Shown here: positions 18,600 to 27,488 of the stretch, in pieces | Numbering within the stretch: the first letter of the stretch is position 1 | How the letters are laid out: every line of letters begins with the position of its first letter | From: Bradyrhizobium sp. CCBAU 53340 | GTDB lineage: Bacteria > Pseudomonadota > Alphaproteobacteria > Rhizobiales > Xanthobacteraceae | Assembly: GCF_015291645.1 (NCBI RefSeq) | Contig: NZ_CP030055.1 | Location: 3,162,001 to 3,226,000 of the forward strand | DNA: 64,000 nucleotides | Reading direction: 5' to 3' | Position numbers and translations under genes: made by a program | Notes under the pieces: model-generated | What the model saw: the letters and a program-made list of their open reading frames with translations, nothing else | What the model was told of the DNA's origin: nothing | Database searches by the model: none

Positions 18600-20210
18600 T
18601 CAATGCTCGACCGCCGGTCGGCTCAGCACACCATCCTCCCGCAGTCGCTCGATACAGGCTCGCTCGATCGGCTTCTCGGAGATAGTCTTCGGAATGGTAT
18701 CCAGCACCTGAAATATCTCGGGGATGTCTCGCTTCTGCAGCGACTTGCCGCAATAGGCCAGGAGATCTGCTTCTCTGAAATTGGCGGCGCACGGCACGAC
18801 AGCGGCAACCAGCGTCTTCTCTCCCGCGACGTTCCGGGGCGTCGCGACGCCATAGACGAAGACGTCGGAGACGAGGCCTGACTTGATCAGAGTCGCCTCG
18901 ACCAGAGCGGTGTTGATGAAATCGCCGTTGCGACGGACGCCGCCGCCGATCCGGTAATGGAAAAAGAACCAGCCATTCTCGTCTTCGTGCACGACGTCGC
19001 CGGTGCGGAACCAGCCATCGACAACCTTTGCCTCGCTCGCCTCCGGATTTCTGAAATACGTCGTCTTGATGGCCACGCCATCCTTGCGCCGAAAGCGCAG
19101 CTCGCCGGGCTGCATCGGTGGGCAGCGCCGTCCCTCATCATCGAACACGACGGCTTCGAGTTCGGGTGGCGGCTTACCCAGGCTGCCGATCGGTCCGGAT
19201 CCGGGCGGATTGGTGAGGGCGCCGCCGCCTTCGGTCGAGCCGTAGATCTCGCAGATCCTCACGCCATAACGGCGCTCATACTCCGTCCAGAGGTCGGGCG
19301 GCATGCCCGCGCTGATGATCAGCCGGACCGGGTTGCTCGCATCATCGGGCGCTTCCGGGCTGCTGTAGATCTCTGGAATCATGCCGCCCAGAATGTTGAA
19401 CATGGTGCAGCCGAACCTCCGGCAGATCGGCCAGAGATGCCGCTTGCTGAATTTGCGACTGATGACGACCGGCAAGCCTGCCGTCAGGCCGATGCGAAGC
19501 GTGCCCTGGGCGTTGATGTGCGTCAGCGACAGGCCGGTGTAGAGCACATCATCGGCATTGAGCTCGATGCCGTGCATGCCGCGTGCCCGGCTCATATAGG
19601 CGCCGTGGGATATCACGACGGCTTTGGGGTTGCCCGTCGTGCCCGACGTGAACATCAGCATCATGGGATCGGTCGGTGAAACGCCGATCCGGTCGCTGAA
19701 TCCGCCTTCCTTCAACACATCCCGGTAAGCCAGGTTCACCCGCGCAATCGAGGCAGGCCAAGCGCTTTGCTCGGTCAGGATCACGGCCCAGGGGAGGTCG
19801 TTGCCTCCGAGGTCGGCAATGGCGGCTGCACATTCGGCCGAGCAGATGACGCCGCGGCACTCGGCATGCGACAGCATGAAGCTCAGCTTCTCGCCGATCG
19901 TTCTGGGATCGATCGGCACGAAGACCGCGCCCAGCATTGCGGCGGCCAGCATGGCTTCGACGAATTCCGGGCGATTGGCCATCATCAGCGCGAACGTGTC
20001 GCCGCGCCGAAGACCGAGTGCTGCGAGACGCCGCGCGAGCGCCGCGCCGTTTCGTTCCAACTGGGAGTAGGAGCGCTCCTCCGTCCGATAGGTGCCGTCG
20101 GCCGCCACGTCCACGAATGTCAGGGCCGTCTTGTCAGGCGTCCCCGAAGCCTGGGCGGCGACGAGGTCGTAGACCGTATCGAGCGGAGGAGTGGTTTCCA
20201 CGGGCCTCAA
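18600..20210 (-). CDS. AMP-dependent acyl-CoA synthetase (CaiC-like)
   Basis: The 536-residue enzyme has the AMP-binding P-loop 'TSGTTGNPKAVV' (about residues 188-199), 'YGSTEGGG' (adenine/acyl pocket) and 'GWFRTGD', plus the C-terminal lid whose catalytic Lys is probably in 'TISEKPIER'. The family adenylates a carboxylic acid and transfers it to CoA; similarity seems closest to crotonobetaine/carnitine-type ligases, judged by eye. It overlaps the VOC gene by four bases (ATGA) and completes an operon with an orphan Liv-type binding protein. It probably activates the imported acid for the acyl-CoA dehydrogenase encoded nearby. Confidence 0.9.
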   Translation of the reverse strand: MRPVETTPPLDTVYDLVAAQASGTPDKTALTFVDVAADGTYRTEERSYSQLERNGAALARRLAALGLRRGDTFALMMANRPEFVEAMLAAAMLGAVFVPIDPRTIGEKLSFMLSHAECRGVICSAECAAAIADLGGNDLPWAVILTEQSAWPASIARVNLAYRDVLKEGGFSDRIGVSPTDPMMLMFTSGTTGNPKAVVISHGAYMSRARGMHGIELNADDVLYTGLSLTHINAQGTLRIGLTAGLPVVISRKFSKRHLWPICRRFGCTMFNILGGMIPEIYSSPEAPDDASNPVRLIISAGMPPDLWTEYERRYGVRICEIYGSTEGGGALTNPPGSGPIGSLGKPPPELEAVVFDDEGRRCPPMQPGELRFRRKDGVAIKTTYFRNPEASEAKVVDGWFRTGDVVHEDENGWFFFHYRIGGGVRRNGDFINTALVEATLIKSGLVSDVFVYGVATPRNVAGEKTLVAAVVPCAANFREADLLAYCGKSLQKRDIPEIFQVLDTIPKTISEKPIERACIERLREDGVLSRPAVEH

Positions 20211-20659
20211 CCCCCGAAGCCGTAGTAGCTGCGGACCACCGGCTCGCGAAGCTTGCCGGGCTCGAAGATCTCGATGACGACGCCGTCGGGCGCGCCGAGC
20301 ATGAAATAGCCGCCGCCACCGCCGAGCCGGCGGATGGGATTGGGAATATGCAGGCCCGCGGCCTTCATGCGATCGTAGAGCTCGTCGATGCCGACGACCT
20401 GCATGCCCAGATGATGGACGGCATTCTTGCCTTCGCCGCGCGGAAGCTGATCGTAGAGGTGCAGCGCGCCGATGCCCACTTTGATGAAGACGTTACGCGC
20501 GCCCGCGACGTCGCCGTCCCACATCACCTCGGCATCGAACCAAGTTTTGTAGAAGTCGATCGTGGCATCGACGTTGGATGCAAACAGATGCACATGTTGC
20601 AGGTGATAGCGCTGTTTGGTGCCGTAGGGATACTGCCACTCGTTCTCGGGTGTCGTCAT
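20207..20659 (-). CDS. VOC-fold protein (glyoxalase/dioxygenase superfamily)
   Basis: The 150-residue protein has a duplicated beta-alpha-beta-beta-beta VOC fold. 'HLQHVHLFASNVDATIDFYKTW' carries a candidate first His, 'VHHLGMQV' a second and 'VVIEIFEPG' the Glu, which together would make the usual metal site. Members include dioxygenases, isomerases and epimerases (for example methylmalonyl-CoA epimerase). It lies between the binding protein and the CoA ligase and overlaps the ligase start, so it probably acts on the same substrate. The reaction is unknown. Confidence 0.8.
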   Translation of the reverse strand: MTTPENEWQYPYGTKQRYHLQHVHLFASNVDATIDFYKTWFDAEVMWDGDVAGARNVFIKVGIGALHLYDQLPRGEGKNAVHHLGMQVVGIDELYDRMKAAGLHIPNPIRRLGGGGGYFMLGAPDGVVIEIFEPGKLREPVVRSYYGFGG

Positions 20660-20699
20660 GGTCGCCCTCTTTTATTGAAGTCGGATATCGAATGCCGCG

Positions 20700-21911
20700 T
20701 CAGCGCTTGACGAGCGGGCAGGTGCTTTCGGTCAGCGGAATGGTGACGTCTTGCGCCGGGATCGTGCGCAGGATCTTGTAGAGGTCCCACTCGCCCTTGG
20801 ACTCCTTGGGAGCCTTGACCTCGGCGAGATACATGTCGCGAACGACGCGGCCGTCCTCGCGGATCGTGGCACCGTGCGTGAAGGCGCTCTCGATGGGTGT
20901 TGCGCGCATCTTTGCGGTTACAGTGTTTGCGTCGTCCGAGCCGGTTGCTTCGATGGCCTGCAGATAGTGACGGACGGCCTCGTAGACGCCGATCTGCATG
21001 AAGGTCGGCCGCTGCCCCTTGCGCCGGACCGCGAACTTGTCCGACCAGGCGCGGGTCTGTTCGTTGAGATCCCAATAGAAGGGAGTCGTGAGGAACGTTC
21101 CTTGCGTCGCAGGAAGGCCGAGCGAGTGGACGTCGGTGAGCAGCAGGAGCATCGCGGCCATCTTCTGCCCGCCCGCCGTCAGGCCGAACTCTTCGGCCTG
21201 CTTGATGGTTGCGACCGTGTCCCCGGCGGCATTTGCGAGGCCGACGATGTTGGCTTTCGAAGCCTGCGCCTGCAGGAGGAAGGACGCGAAATCGGTGGTG
21301 CCTTGCGGGTGTGCGGAAGCTCCCAGCACCTTGCCGCCATTGGCCTGAACGACGGCACTGGCGTCCTTCTGAAGCTGATGGCCAAACGCATAGTCGGCCG
21401 TCACGAAGTACCAGGTTTTTCCGCCGCCTTCGACCACTGCCTTGGCCGTTCCGCGGGCGAGGGCGTAGGTATCGAAGGTCCAGGCGACACTGGTTGGTGA
21501 GCAGAACTGATTGGTGAGCGCCGTCGTCCCGGGCGACGAGAACAGCATGACGCGGGAGCGGGTGCGGGCGACCTCCTGAACCGCGAGTGCGACGGCGGAG
21601 TTCGGAACGTCGGCGATGGCGTCGACGCCATCCTGCTCGAACCATTTGCGGGCGATGCTGGCGCCAACGTCCGGCTTGAGCTGATGGTCCGCGAAGACGA
21701 TCTGGATCGGCTTGCCTGCCACGCGGTTGCCGAACTCCTCCGCAGCCAATTGAGCTGCGACGACGGAGCCTTCACCCGTGGCATCGGAGACGATGCCCGA
21801 CATGTCGGTCAGCACGCCGATCTTCACGACATCGCCGGAGATTTGTGCGCGAGCAGGCACGCTTGCCTCGATAGCCAGTGCTGCGACGAGCATCCCGAAT
21901 ACGAGTCTCAT
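20700..21911 (-). CDS. Liv-type ABC substrate-binding protein, orphan
   Basis: The chosen ATG 21911 is the seventh codon of the open frame, because GGGGGAA lies at proper spacing before it. The 403 residues have a signal peptide ending at 'PARAQ' and a periplasmic-binding fold of the branched-chain amino acid/aromatic acid family ('VKIGVLTDMSGIVSDATGEG'). No permease or ATPase is encoded beside it, so it must use a transporter elsewhere or act as a sensor. It heads the operon with the VOC protein and CoA ligase. A TTGAG-N5-CTCAA dyad lies about 90 bases upstream. Confidence 0.88.
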   Translation of the reverse strand: MRLVFGMLVAALAIEASVPARAQISGDVVKIGVLTDMSGIVSDATGEGSVVAAQLAAEEFGNRVAGKPIQIVFADHQLKPDVGASIARKWFEQDGVDAIADVPNSAVALAVQEVARTRSRVMLFSSPGTTALTNQFCSPTSVAWTFDTYALARGTAKAVVEGGGKTWYFVTADYAFGHQLQKDASAVVQANGGKVLGASAHPQGTTDFASFLLQAQASKANIVGLANAAGDTVATIKQAEEFGLTAGGQKMAAMLLLLTDVHSLGLPATQGTFLTTPFYWDLNEQTRAWSDKFAVRRKGQRPTFMQIGVYEAVRHYLQAIEATGSDDANTVTAKMRATPIESAFTHGATIREDGRVVRDMYLAEVKAPKESKGEWDLYKILRTIPAQDVTIPLTESTCPLVKR

Positions 21912-21997
21912 CAGGCGTTCCCCCATCATCGGTGTGTGATGGTGGGGTCTGTGTCAGAGCGGGCTCCGGCTGGCAAACGAGGTTTTTTCGGTGCCTC

Positions 21998-22012
21998 TTG
22001 AGCGAAACTCAA
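21998..22012. promoter_or_regulatory. Palindromic operator TTGAG-N5-CTCAA, copy 1
   Basis: TTGAG-CGAAA-CTCAA is a perfect 5-base-arm dyad between the end of the LysR gene and the start of the binding-protein operon it probably controls. The same arms occur at 22975-22989 on the other side of the LysR gene. Confidence 0.55.
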
Positions 22013-22015
22013 CAC

Positions 22016-22945
22016 TCAGCCGGGCGAATCCTTTCGCGTGGACTTCTTGGCAGCTGCTTTCTTGCTGCCCTGCAGCTTGCAGGCGTTACACAGCCAATTG
22101 GAAAACGCGGCGACGGCCGGCTCGTCTGCCATGCGCTGCTCGTATTCGAGCACGAAGTGACGCCGCGTCGGTCGGACGAGAGGATGCGCCCTGACGAGAT
22201 CGAGCTGCGCGAGATCTGTATCGAGCAAGCTCTCGATCGCAATGGCGGCGCCGAGACCGGCGGCTGCAGCCTCGATGGCAAGGCCGAGGTTTTCGAAACT
22301 GCTCCCCCCGCGAACAGGCACCTTGGTGAGCTGCGCATGGTCGAGCCAGCGCCGCCAGTCATCCGGTCGCGGCCTGTTGTGCAGCAGCGGAACGGACGTG
22401 AAATCCAGCGTGCCGTTCTTCAGCAGGGCTGGCGAGCACACCGGCACGGTGGCGATCGGGAGCAAAGGCCGGGTGACGAGACCAGCCCTCGGCTCGCCAT
22501 CCGATACCGCGATGACGGCGTCGTAGCGGCTGGCGAGAAGGTCCACGGGGTTCGCGCTGGTATGCAGATCGATCTCCAGCTCGGGATGTGCCGCCTTGAG
22601 CGCCGGCCACATCGGCAGGAGAAAGCGTGACAGGAAGAACCCGTAGACGCCGACCGATAGCCGCCTGAATTGCCGCAGGTGCAGGCCTTCGGCCGCATCT
22701 GCAATGCGGTCCAGCGCTTCACGCGCGGAATCGGCGAAGGCTTTACCCGCCGAGGTCAAGATGAGGCCGCGCGATCCACGCAGGAACAACGCCGTGCCCA
22801 TGCGCACCTCGAGCGCACGGACATGCCGGCTGACGGCACCGACCGTCACGTTCAACTCGTCTGCGGCGCGCGTGATCGACAGATGTCGGGCAGCCGCCTC
22901 GAATGCCCGCACGGCGTGAAGCGGAGGAAGTCGTCGTGAAGCCAT
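22016..22945 (-). CDS. LysR-family transcriptional regulator
   Basis: I start at ATG 22945, giving 309 residues; the longer frame would read through the operator-like dyad at 22973-22991 and adds nothing family-like. The HTH ('HAVRAFEAAARHLSITRAADE', 'GAVSRHVRALE') fills about residues 6-65 and a GcvA-type effector domain follows. The basic C-terminus ends in a Lys-rich tail ('KKAAAKKSTRK'). Two copies of TTGAG-N5-CTCAA flank the gene, before the divergent acyl-CoA dehydrogenase and before the downstream binding-protein operon. It therefore probably regulates both arms and itself. Confidence 0.87.
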   Translation of the reverse strand: MASRRLPPLHAVRAFEAAARHLSITRAADELNVTVGAVSRHVRALEVRMGTALFLRGSRGLILTSAGKAFADSAREALDRIADAAEGLHLRQFRRLSVGVYGFFLSRFLLPMWPALKAAHPELEIDLHTSANPVDLLASRYDAVIAVSDGEPRAGLVTRPLLPIATVPVCSPALLKNGTLDFTSVPLLHNRPRPDDWRRWLDHAQLTKVPVRGGSSFENLGLAIEAAAAGLGAAIAIESLLDTDLAQLDLVRAHPLVRPTRRHFVLEYEQRMADEPAVAAFSNWLCNACKLQGSKKAAAKKSTRKDSPG

Positions 22946-22972
22946 GATCGTGCGCCCCGCAGGATGAGCGAA

Positions 22973-22991
22973 CCTTGAGTTTAGCTCAAGG
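22973..22991. promoter_or_regulatory. Palindromic operator TTGAG-N5-CTCAA, copy 2
   Basis: CCTTGAG-TTTAG-CTCAAGG has perfect seven-base arms. It lies in the divergent interval between the LysR start (22945) and the acyl-CoA dehydrogenase start (23092), an ideal place for regulator binding. It matches copy 1 in arms and spacing. Confidence 0.6.
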
Positions 22992-23091
22992 CCCCCACCC
23001 AAGAAGTCGTTTGCGTGGACCGCTGTCAAGCCATACCCGAACCTTGGCAGGGTCCATCCCGCCCAAGATACGTCGTTCGGAGAGGAAACTT

Positions 23092-24843
23092 ATGACCGTT
23101 CATGCCGGTTTGGCCCGTCGCGAAGCGTCGTCCCGGCGCTCGATGGCGTTAGCGCCCACCTGCCGCGGGCTGAACTACTATACCATCGACCAAAGCGTTC
23201 GGGATCTGCTTCCTCTCTACATGGACGCGCCGTTGCTGGCGTACCTCGATCCGCATCTCACCGAGCTCGGCGCGCTCGCTGGCACCACGCTGCACGACCT
23301 TTCCGATCAAGCCGAGCGCCACCAGCCCGTTCTGCACTCCCGCGACGGCTATGGCCGCGACGAGGAGTGGGTCGAATATCACCCGGCCTACCGGGAGATG
23401 GAGCGGATCGCATTCGGGCAGTTCGGCATGCACGCGATGTGCAACCGCGCTGGCGTGCTGGGCTGGCCGTCGGCGATGCCGCCGATCGCGAAGTACGTGT
23501 TTCACTACCTGTTTTCCCAGGCCGAGTTCGGCCTGCTGTGTCCGGTGAACCTCACCGACAGCTCGTCCGAGCTGGTGCGACGCTTCGGCAGTGCCGAGCT
23601 GCATGAGCGCTATCTTCCGGGGATGTGGAGCCAGGATCCGGCCACACTGCTCAAATGCGCGCAGTTCATGACGGAGAAGGCCGGCGGCTCCGATGTCGGT
23701 GCGGCCGAGCTGACCGCGGTGCGCGATGGCGCGCACTGGAAGCTCTACGGTGAAAAATGGTTCTGCTCCAATGCCGATGCGGAGCTTGCCGTGTTGCTGG
23801 CACGGCCGGAGGGGGCAGTCGGCGGCGGGCGGGGCCTCGGCCTGTTCCTGATGCCGAAGACGCTGCCGGATGGCAGCCGCAACGCGTATCGCATCATGCG
23901 GCTCAAGGACAAGCTCGGCAGCCGTACCATGGCGAGCGGCGAGATCGTGTTTGACGGCGCGGTGGCCTATCAACTCGGTGAGCTCGACCAGGGCCTGAAG
24001 CACATGCTGGTGATGGTGAATTCCAGCCGCGTCTCGCATCTGGCGCGCGCCGCCGGCATGATGCGCCGCTGCCTAAATGAGGCGCTTCAAGCCTCCCGCC
24101 ACCGTAACGCTTTCGGCCGCGCCGTGGTCGATCATCCCCTCATGCGCCGGCAACTCGTGAAACTGATGGTGCCGACCGAGCAGGCGCTTTCGGCGCTGCT
24201 CTATTCGGCAACTGCGCCGGAGAAGGTGCTGCGGCTGTTGACGCCGATCGTCAAGTACCGGGCTTGCCGCGACAATGTCACGGTGGCGACCGGCGCGATG
24301 GAGGCACGTGGCGGCAACGGCTATATCGAGGACTGGCCGAATGCGCGGCTGGTGCGCGATGCCCATCTCGGCCTGATCTGGGAGGGCACCAGCAACATCA
24401 ACGCGCTCGACGCCGTGCAGCGCGCAGTCGGAAAGGTCGGCGCGCATGCCGCTTTGCGCGACGACCTTGCGACCCGGCTTGGGGACACGCAGGGAGTTCC
24501 CGGCCAATTCCGCACGCGGCTCGACGGTGCGATCAATTCCGCACTGCGCTTTGCGGAGGAGGTTGCGTCCGACAATGAGAACGAGCGTTTCTGCCGGCTT
24601 GCTGCGGGCAAGCTCTATCATGCCGTTACAGCCGCGCTGTTCATCGAGGACGGCTTGCAGCTGGCTGCATCCGGCGGCGATACCCGTCGCTTGCTGCTCG
24701 CCCGCTTCGTGCTCGAGCATCGCTTGCAAGAACCGAATACGCTGAACCTCGACGGTCAACGCTGGGAGGACGAGGCGATCGACCTGCTGTTGGGTGAGGC
24801 CCCCGTGCCGTTGTCGCGCGCGGCAGCGCTCCTTGTGAGGTGA
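23092..24843 (+). CDS. Acyl-CoA dehydrogenase, AidB-like
   Basis: ATG 23092 follows GGAGAGGAAAC; the open frame above it includes the operator and was excluded. The 583-residue protein is longer than ordinary acyl-CoA dehydrogenases and matches the AidB branch: an N-terminal extension ('NYYTIDQSVRDLLPLYM'), 'HPAYREMERIAF', the FAD region 'QFMTEKAGGSDVGAAEL', 'LKDKLGSRTMASGEI', and 'NGYIEDWPNARLVRDAHLG' with 'IWEGTSNI'. Either oxidation of an acyl-CoA or an AidB-type role is possible. Beside a CoA ligase and a hydratase, acyl-CoA oxidation is more likely. The next gene starts within its stop. Confidence 0.88.
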   Translation: MTVHAGLARREASSRRSMALAPTCRGLNYYTIDQSVRDLLPLYMDAPLLAYLDPHLTELGALAGTTLHDLSDQAERHQPVLHSRDGYGRDEEWVEYHPAYREMERIAFGQFGMHAMCNRAGVLGWPSAMPPIAKYVFHYLFSQAEFGLLCPVNLTDSSSELVRRFGSAELHERYLPGMWSQDPATLLKCAQFMTEKAGGSDVGAAELTAVRDGAHWKLYGEKWFCSNADAELAVLLARPEGAVGGGRGLGLFLMPKTLPDGSRNAYRIMRLKDKLGSRTMASGEIVFDGAVAYQLGELDQGLKHMLVMVNSSRVSHLARAAGMMRRCLNEALQASRHRNAFGRAVVDHPLMRRQLVKLMVPTEQALSALLYSATAPEKVLRLLTPIVKYRACRDNVTVATGAMEARGGNGYIEDWPNARLVRDAHLGLIWEGTSNINALDAVQRAVGKVGAHAALRDDLATRLGDTQGVPGQFRTRLDGAINSALRFAEEVASDNENERFCRLAAGKLYHAVTAALFIEDGLQLAASGGDTRRLLLARFVLEHRLQEPNTLNLDGQRWEDEAIDLLLGEAPVPLSRAAALLVR

Positions 24844-25634
24844 TCACGATGGATCAGTCGACCCAACGTGAGCTTGCCCGCCTGCTCGCAACCCTGCGGC
24901 GCGAAGGACGCCAGCAAAGCGGTCTCGATCAGCGTCTCGTGCCGCCCGACAAGGCGACCGCCTACCGTATCGCGCATATGGTCGAGGAGGAGCTCGGTTG
25001 GGACGTTGCGGGCTGGAAGATCGCTGCGATGAAGGAAGGGCTGCAGCGCGAGCTGCGCACGGACTCGCCGATCTATGGTCGGGTCTACGCTCCGCTCGTC
25101 AAGGAGTCGCCGGTGACGGTCGAGCATACACGGCAGTGCAGCCCCATTCCGGAAGTCGAATACCAGGCGGTGCTCGGCGCGGACCTTCCGCCGCGTGACA
25201 CGCCTTACAATCTCGCGGAGGTCAGGGACGCCGTCGTTTCGCTGCATCCGGGCGTGGAATTGGCCGAGTGTCGCTTCGTCCATGACGCCGCATTTCCCCC
25301 TCTGCCGGCGATTCTTGCAGACGGAGCCGGAAGTGGGACCATCGCATACGGTCCGCCGATCGAGAATTGGCGGGAGCGCGATATTGCCGGCCAGGAGGTC
25401 GTGCTGACCTGCAACGGGACACTGAGGCGGAAAGGCAGTGCGGCGATCGCGCTCGACCATCCGATCGTGCCGGTGACGTGGCTCGCCAACGAGCTCTCGC
25501 GGACCGGCATCGGCCTGAAAGCCGGGCAGATGATCAGCACCGGAACGGTGACGGGAATGTTGAGACCGAAGGCCGGTGAGACGTTCGTTGCTGATTTTGG
25601 ACCCTTCGGCAACGTGACGGTGACGTACGCGTGA
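24840..25634 (+). CDS. 2-keto-4-pentenoate hydratase/fumarylacetoacetase-fold protein
   Basis: GTG 24840 overlaps the previous stop (GTGA), with ATG 24849 as an alternative; the longer form has 264 residues. The fold is that of MhpD/HpaH-type hydratases and decarboxylases: 'GWKIAAMKEGLQRE', 'PIPEVEYQAVLGADLP' with the metal-binding Glu residues, 'HPGVELAECRF' and 'LKAGQMISTGTVTG'. Such enzymes hydrate 2-hydroxydienoates from aromatic ring cleavage. Coupled to the acyl-CoA dehydrogenase, it may hydrate a related unsaturated acid. Confidence 0.85.
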   Translation: MITMDQSTQRELARLLATLRREGRQQSGLDQRLVPPDKATAYRIAHMVEEELGWDVAGWKIAAMKEGLQRELRTDSPIYGRVYAPLVKESPVTVEHTRQCSPIPEVEYQAVLGADLPPRDTPYNLAEVRDAVVSLHPGVELAECRFVHDAAFPPLPAILADGAGSGTIAYGPPIENWRERDIAGQEVVLTCNGTLRRKGSAAIALDHPIVPVTWLANELSRTGIGLKAGQMISTGTVTGMLRPKAGETFVADFGPFGNVTVTYA

Positions 25635-25759
25635 CCTGATCGAACGGACACTTTCCTAGAACAATAGTCGGATGTGCTGCGCGACCGTGTCGCCACACCC
25701 AACCGACAAGGAGTTGGAAACGGCATGGCTCAAGCCTCGCCTCGGGGAGGGAGAAGCTT

Positions 25760-26736
25760 ATGGGGTTGATCGGTCTTTGTCGCAGATTAATTCTTGCGAC
25801 CATTGTGTTGTCTATGCCCACGACGGCGTGGGCGGAATTTCCCGAGCGGCCGATTAAATTCGTCGTGCCTTTTGCGGCCGGCGGACCGACGGACGCGTTG
25901 GCGCGGTCTCTGGCCGAGGGCGTCAGAGCAAGCTCGGCCAGGCCGTGATTGTCGAAAACCGGGCCGGCGCCGGCGCCAACGTCGGAGCGGACTTCGTCGC
26001 GAAGGCGCCGGCCGATGGTTACACCCTCCTGTTTGGGACATCGGGCCCGCTTGCCATCAATGTGAGCCTGTACACGAAGCTCAGCTACGACCCGATCAAG
26101 AGCTTCGATCCGATCATCATGATCGGCAAAATGCCGAACGTGCTCTCGGTACATCCCTCGGTGCCGGCGCAGAACGTGCAGGATTTGATCGCATATGCGA
26201 AAGCGAACCCGGGAAAATTGAGCTTCTCCTCGTCCGGCAACGGCGCATCCACTCATCTCGCCGGAGTCATGTTCAACGCCGCTGCCGGCACAGATATTCT
26301 GCATGTGCCCTATCGCGGCGGCGCACCTGCGATAAACGATCTCGTCGGCGGCCAGGTTCAGATGAGCTTCGCCGATATTTTCGTTTCAGCCCCTCACATC
26401 AAGGCCGGAATCCTTCGCGCGCTCGGCGTCACGACGATCGAGCGGACGCCGGTCCTGCCCGATGTGCCGACCTTCGACGAGCAAGGTCTGAAGGGCTTCG
26501 ACGTCAGCGTCTTCTTCGGCGTCGTCGCGCCGAAGGGCGTGCCTGAGCCGATCATTGAGAAGCTCAATGCGGCCTTCGTGGCTACCATGAATGACAGCTC
26601 GATCAAGCCGATCCTCGATGCGCAAGGGATCATCCCGGCGTCGTCGAACAGCCCCGCCTATCTGAGGAAGTTCATGGCGCAGGAAATTCCCAAATGGCGG
26701 GACGTGATTAACTCGATCGCATTGCGGATTGAATGA
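25760..26736 (+). pseudogene. Bug/TctC-family substrate-binding protein with one frameshift
   Basis: ATG 25760 after GGGAGGGAGAAG begins a signal peptide and the family start ('FPERPIKFVVPFAAGGPTDAL'). The frame breaks near 25925-25930. One base lower, the protein continues normally with 'VIVENRAGAGANVGADFV' to 26736. Restoring one base gives a standard Bug protein of about 325 residues. These proteins capture carboxylates for tripartite tricarboxylate transporters, but no membrane subunits are encoded here. The lesion may be real or a base-call error, as in the SDR near 3411. Confidence 0.75.
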
Positions 26737-26770
26737 GGCCAGCTTCGCTAAACGCAACTGGCGCGGCTGG

Positions 26771-27385
26771 CTATAGCTTTCCGATCGCGCCCTTCAAGAC
26801 GAGTTCGAGCTCGTGACTGACTTCCTCCAACGGCTCGGCACTCCGCGCGGCCCGGCACATTGCGACCGTGCCCTCGACGGACGCCACGACCAGCGTCGCG
26901 AGCCGCCGCGCGCGCGACGCGGTGAGACCTTCCTGCTTCAGCGCACTCGACAGGATCTCCTGCCAATCCGCGAAGATGCCTTGAGCGAGATCCAGCAAGT
27001 GGCGCTGGACCGCCTGTCCGCCGGCGGTGTCCTGATCGGAGGGGTCGCTCATATATTCCTCGACGGCGACTGCCAGGATCGGACATCCGGCCTGATAATT
27101 CGTCCTCTCCAGCGTCTTCTTCCAGAGTGCGATGAAGGCGCGGAGGCCGGCCATGGCCCCCCGTTCGCTAGTGAGGTGCCGCAGGGGACCGCTGACCTGG
27201 GCGCCCGCAAAGACAATGGCATCTTCGATGAGCTGCTGTTTGCCCCTGGGGAAATGATGGCTGATCGATCCGCGCGGCGTGCCGGTGTGACGCACGACTT
27301 CCCGCACGCTCGTCGCATTCACGCCGCGGCGGCTCATCAGATCGGCGGCCCCGGCCACCATTTTCGCTCTCGTGTCAGACGTCAT
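26771..27385 (-). CDS. TetR-family transcriptional regulator
   Basis: The 204-residue protein has a TetR HTH at about residues 8-52 ('TSVREVVRHTGTPRGSISHHF') and a C-terminal ligand domain with 'NYQAGCPILAVAVEEY', typical of the LmrA/YxaF-like subgroup. It is divergent from the tautomerase-like and enoyl-CoA hydratase genes. Two copies of a TATG-N8-CATA palindrome lie between, so it most likely represses both directions until an acyl or aromatic ligand binds. Confidence 0.88.
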   Translation of the reverse strand: MTSDTRAKMVAGAADLMSRRGVNATSVREVVRHTGTPRGSISHHFPRGKQQLIEDAIVFAGAQVSGPLRHLTSERGAMAGLRAFIALWKKTLERTNYQAGCPILAVAVEEYMSDPSDQDTAGGQAVQRHLLDLAQGIFADWQEILSSALKQEGLTASRARRLATLVVASVEGTVAMCRAARSAEPLEEVSHELELVLKGAIGKL

Positions 27386-27412
27386 CAGGCACCTCGTTAT
27401 CCGAAACTACAA

Positions 27413-27428
27413 TATGACAGTTGACATA
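27413..27428. promoter_or_regulatory. TetR operator candidate, site 1
   Basis: TATGACAGTTGACATA is an imperfect palindrome (12 of 16 positions symmetrical). It lies 28 bases before the TetR start and shares the pattern TATGNCA-N2-TGNCATA with site 2. Confidence 0.5.
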
Positions 27429-27446
27429 GCCAGCGCTTCGTGGATG

Positions 27447-27462
27447 TATGTCACGTGGCATA
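27447..27462. promoter_or_regulatory. TetR operator candidate, site 2
   Basis: TATGTCACGTGGCATA is a near-perfect palindrome (14 of 16 positions) centred on CACGTG. It ends 26 bases before the tautomerase-like gene. Its centre is 34 bases from that of site 1, about three helical turns. Confidence 0.55.
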
Positions 27463-27488
27463 ATCGGGGTTGACCCAGATAGATTGCG

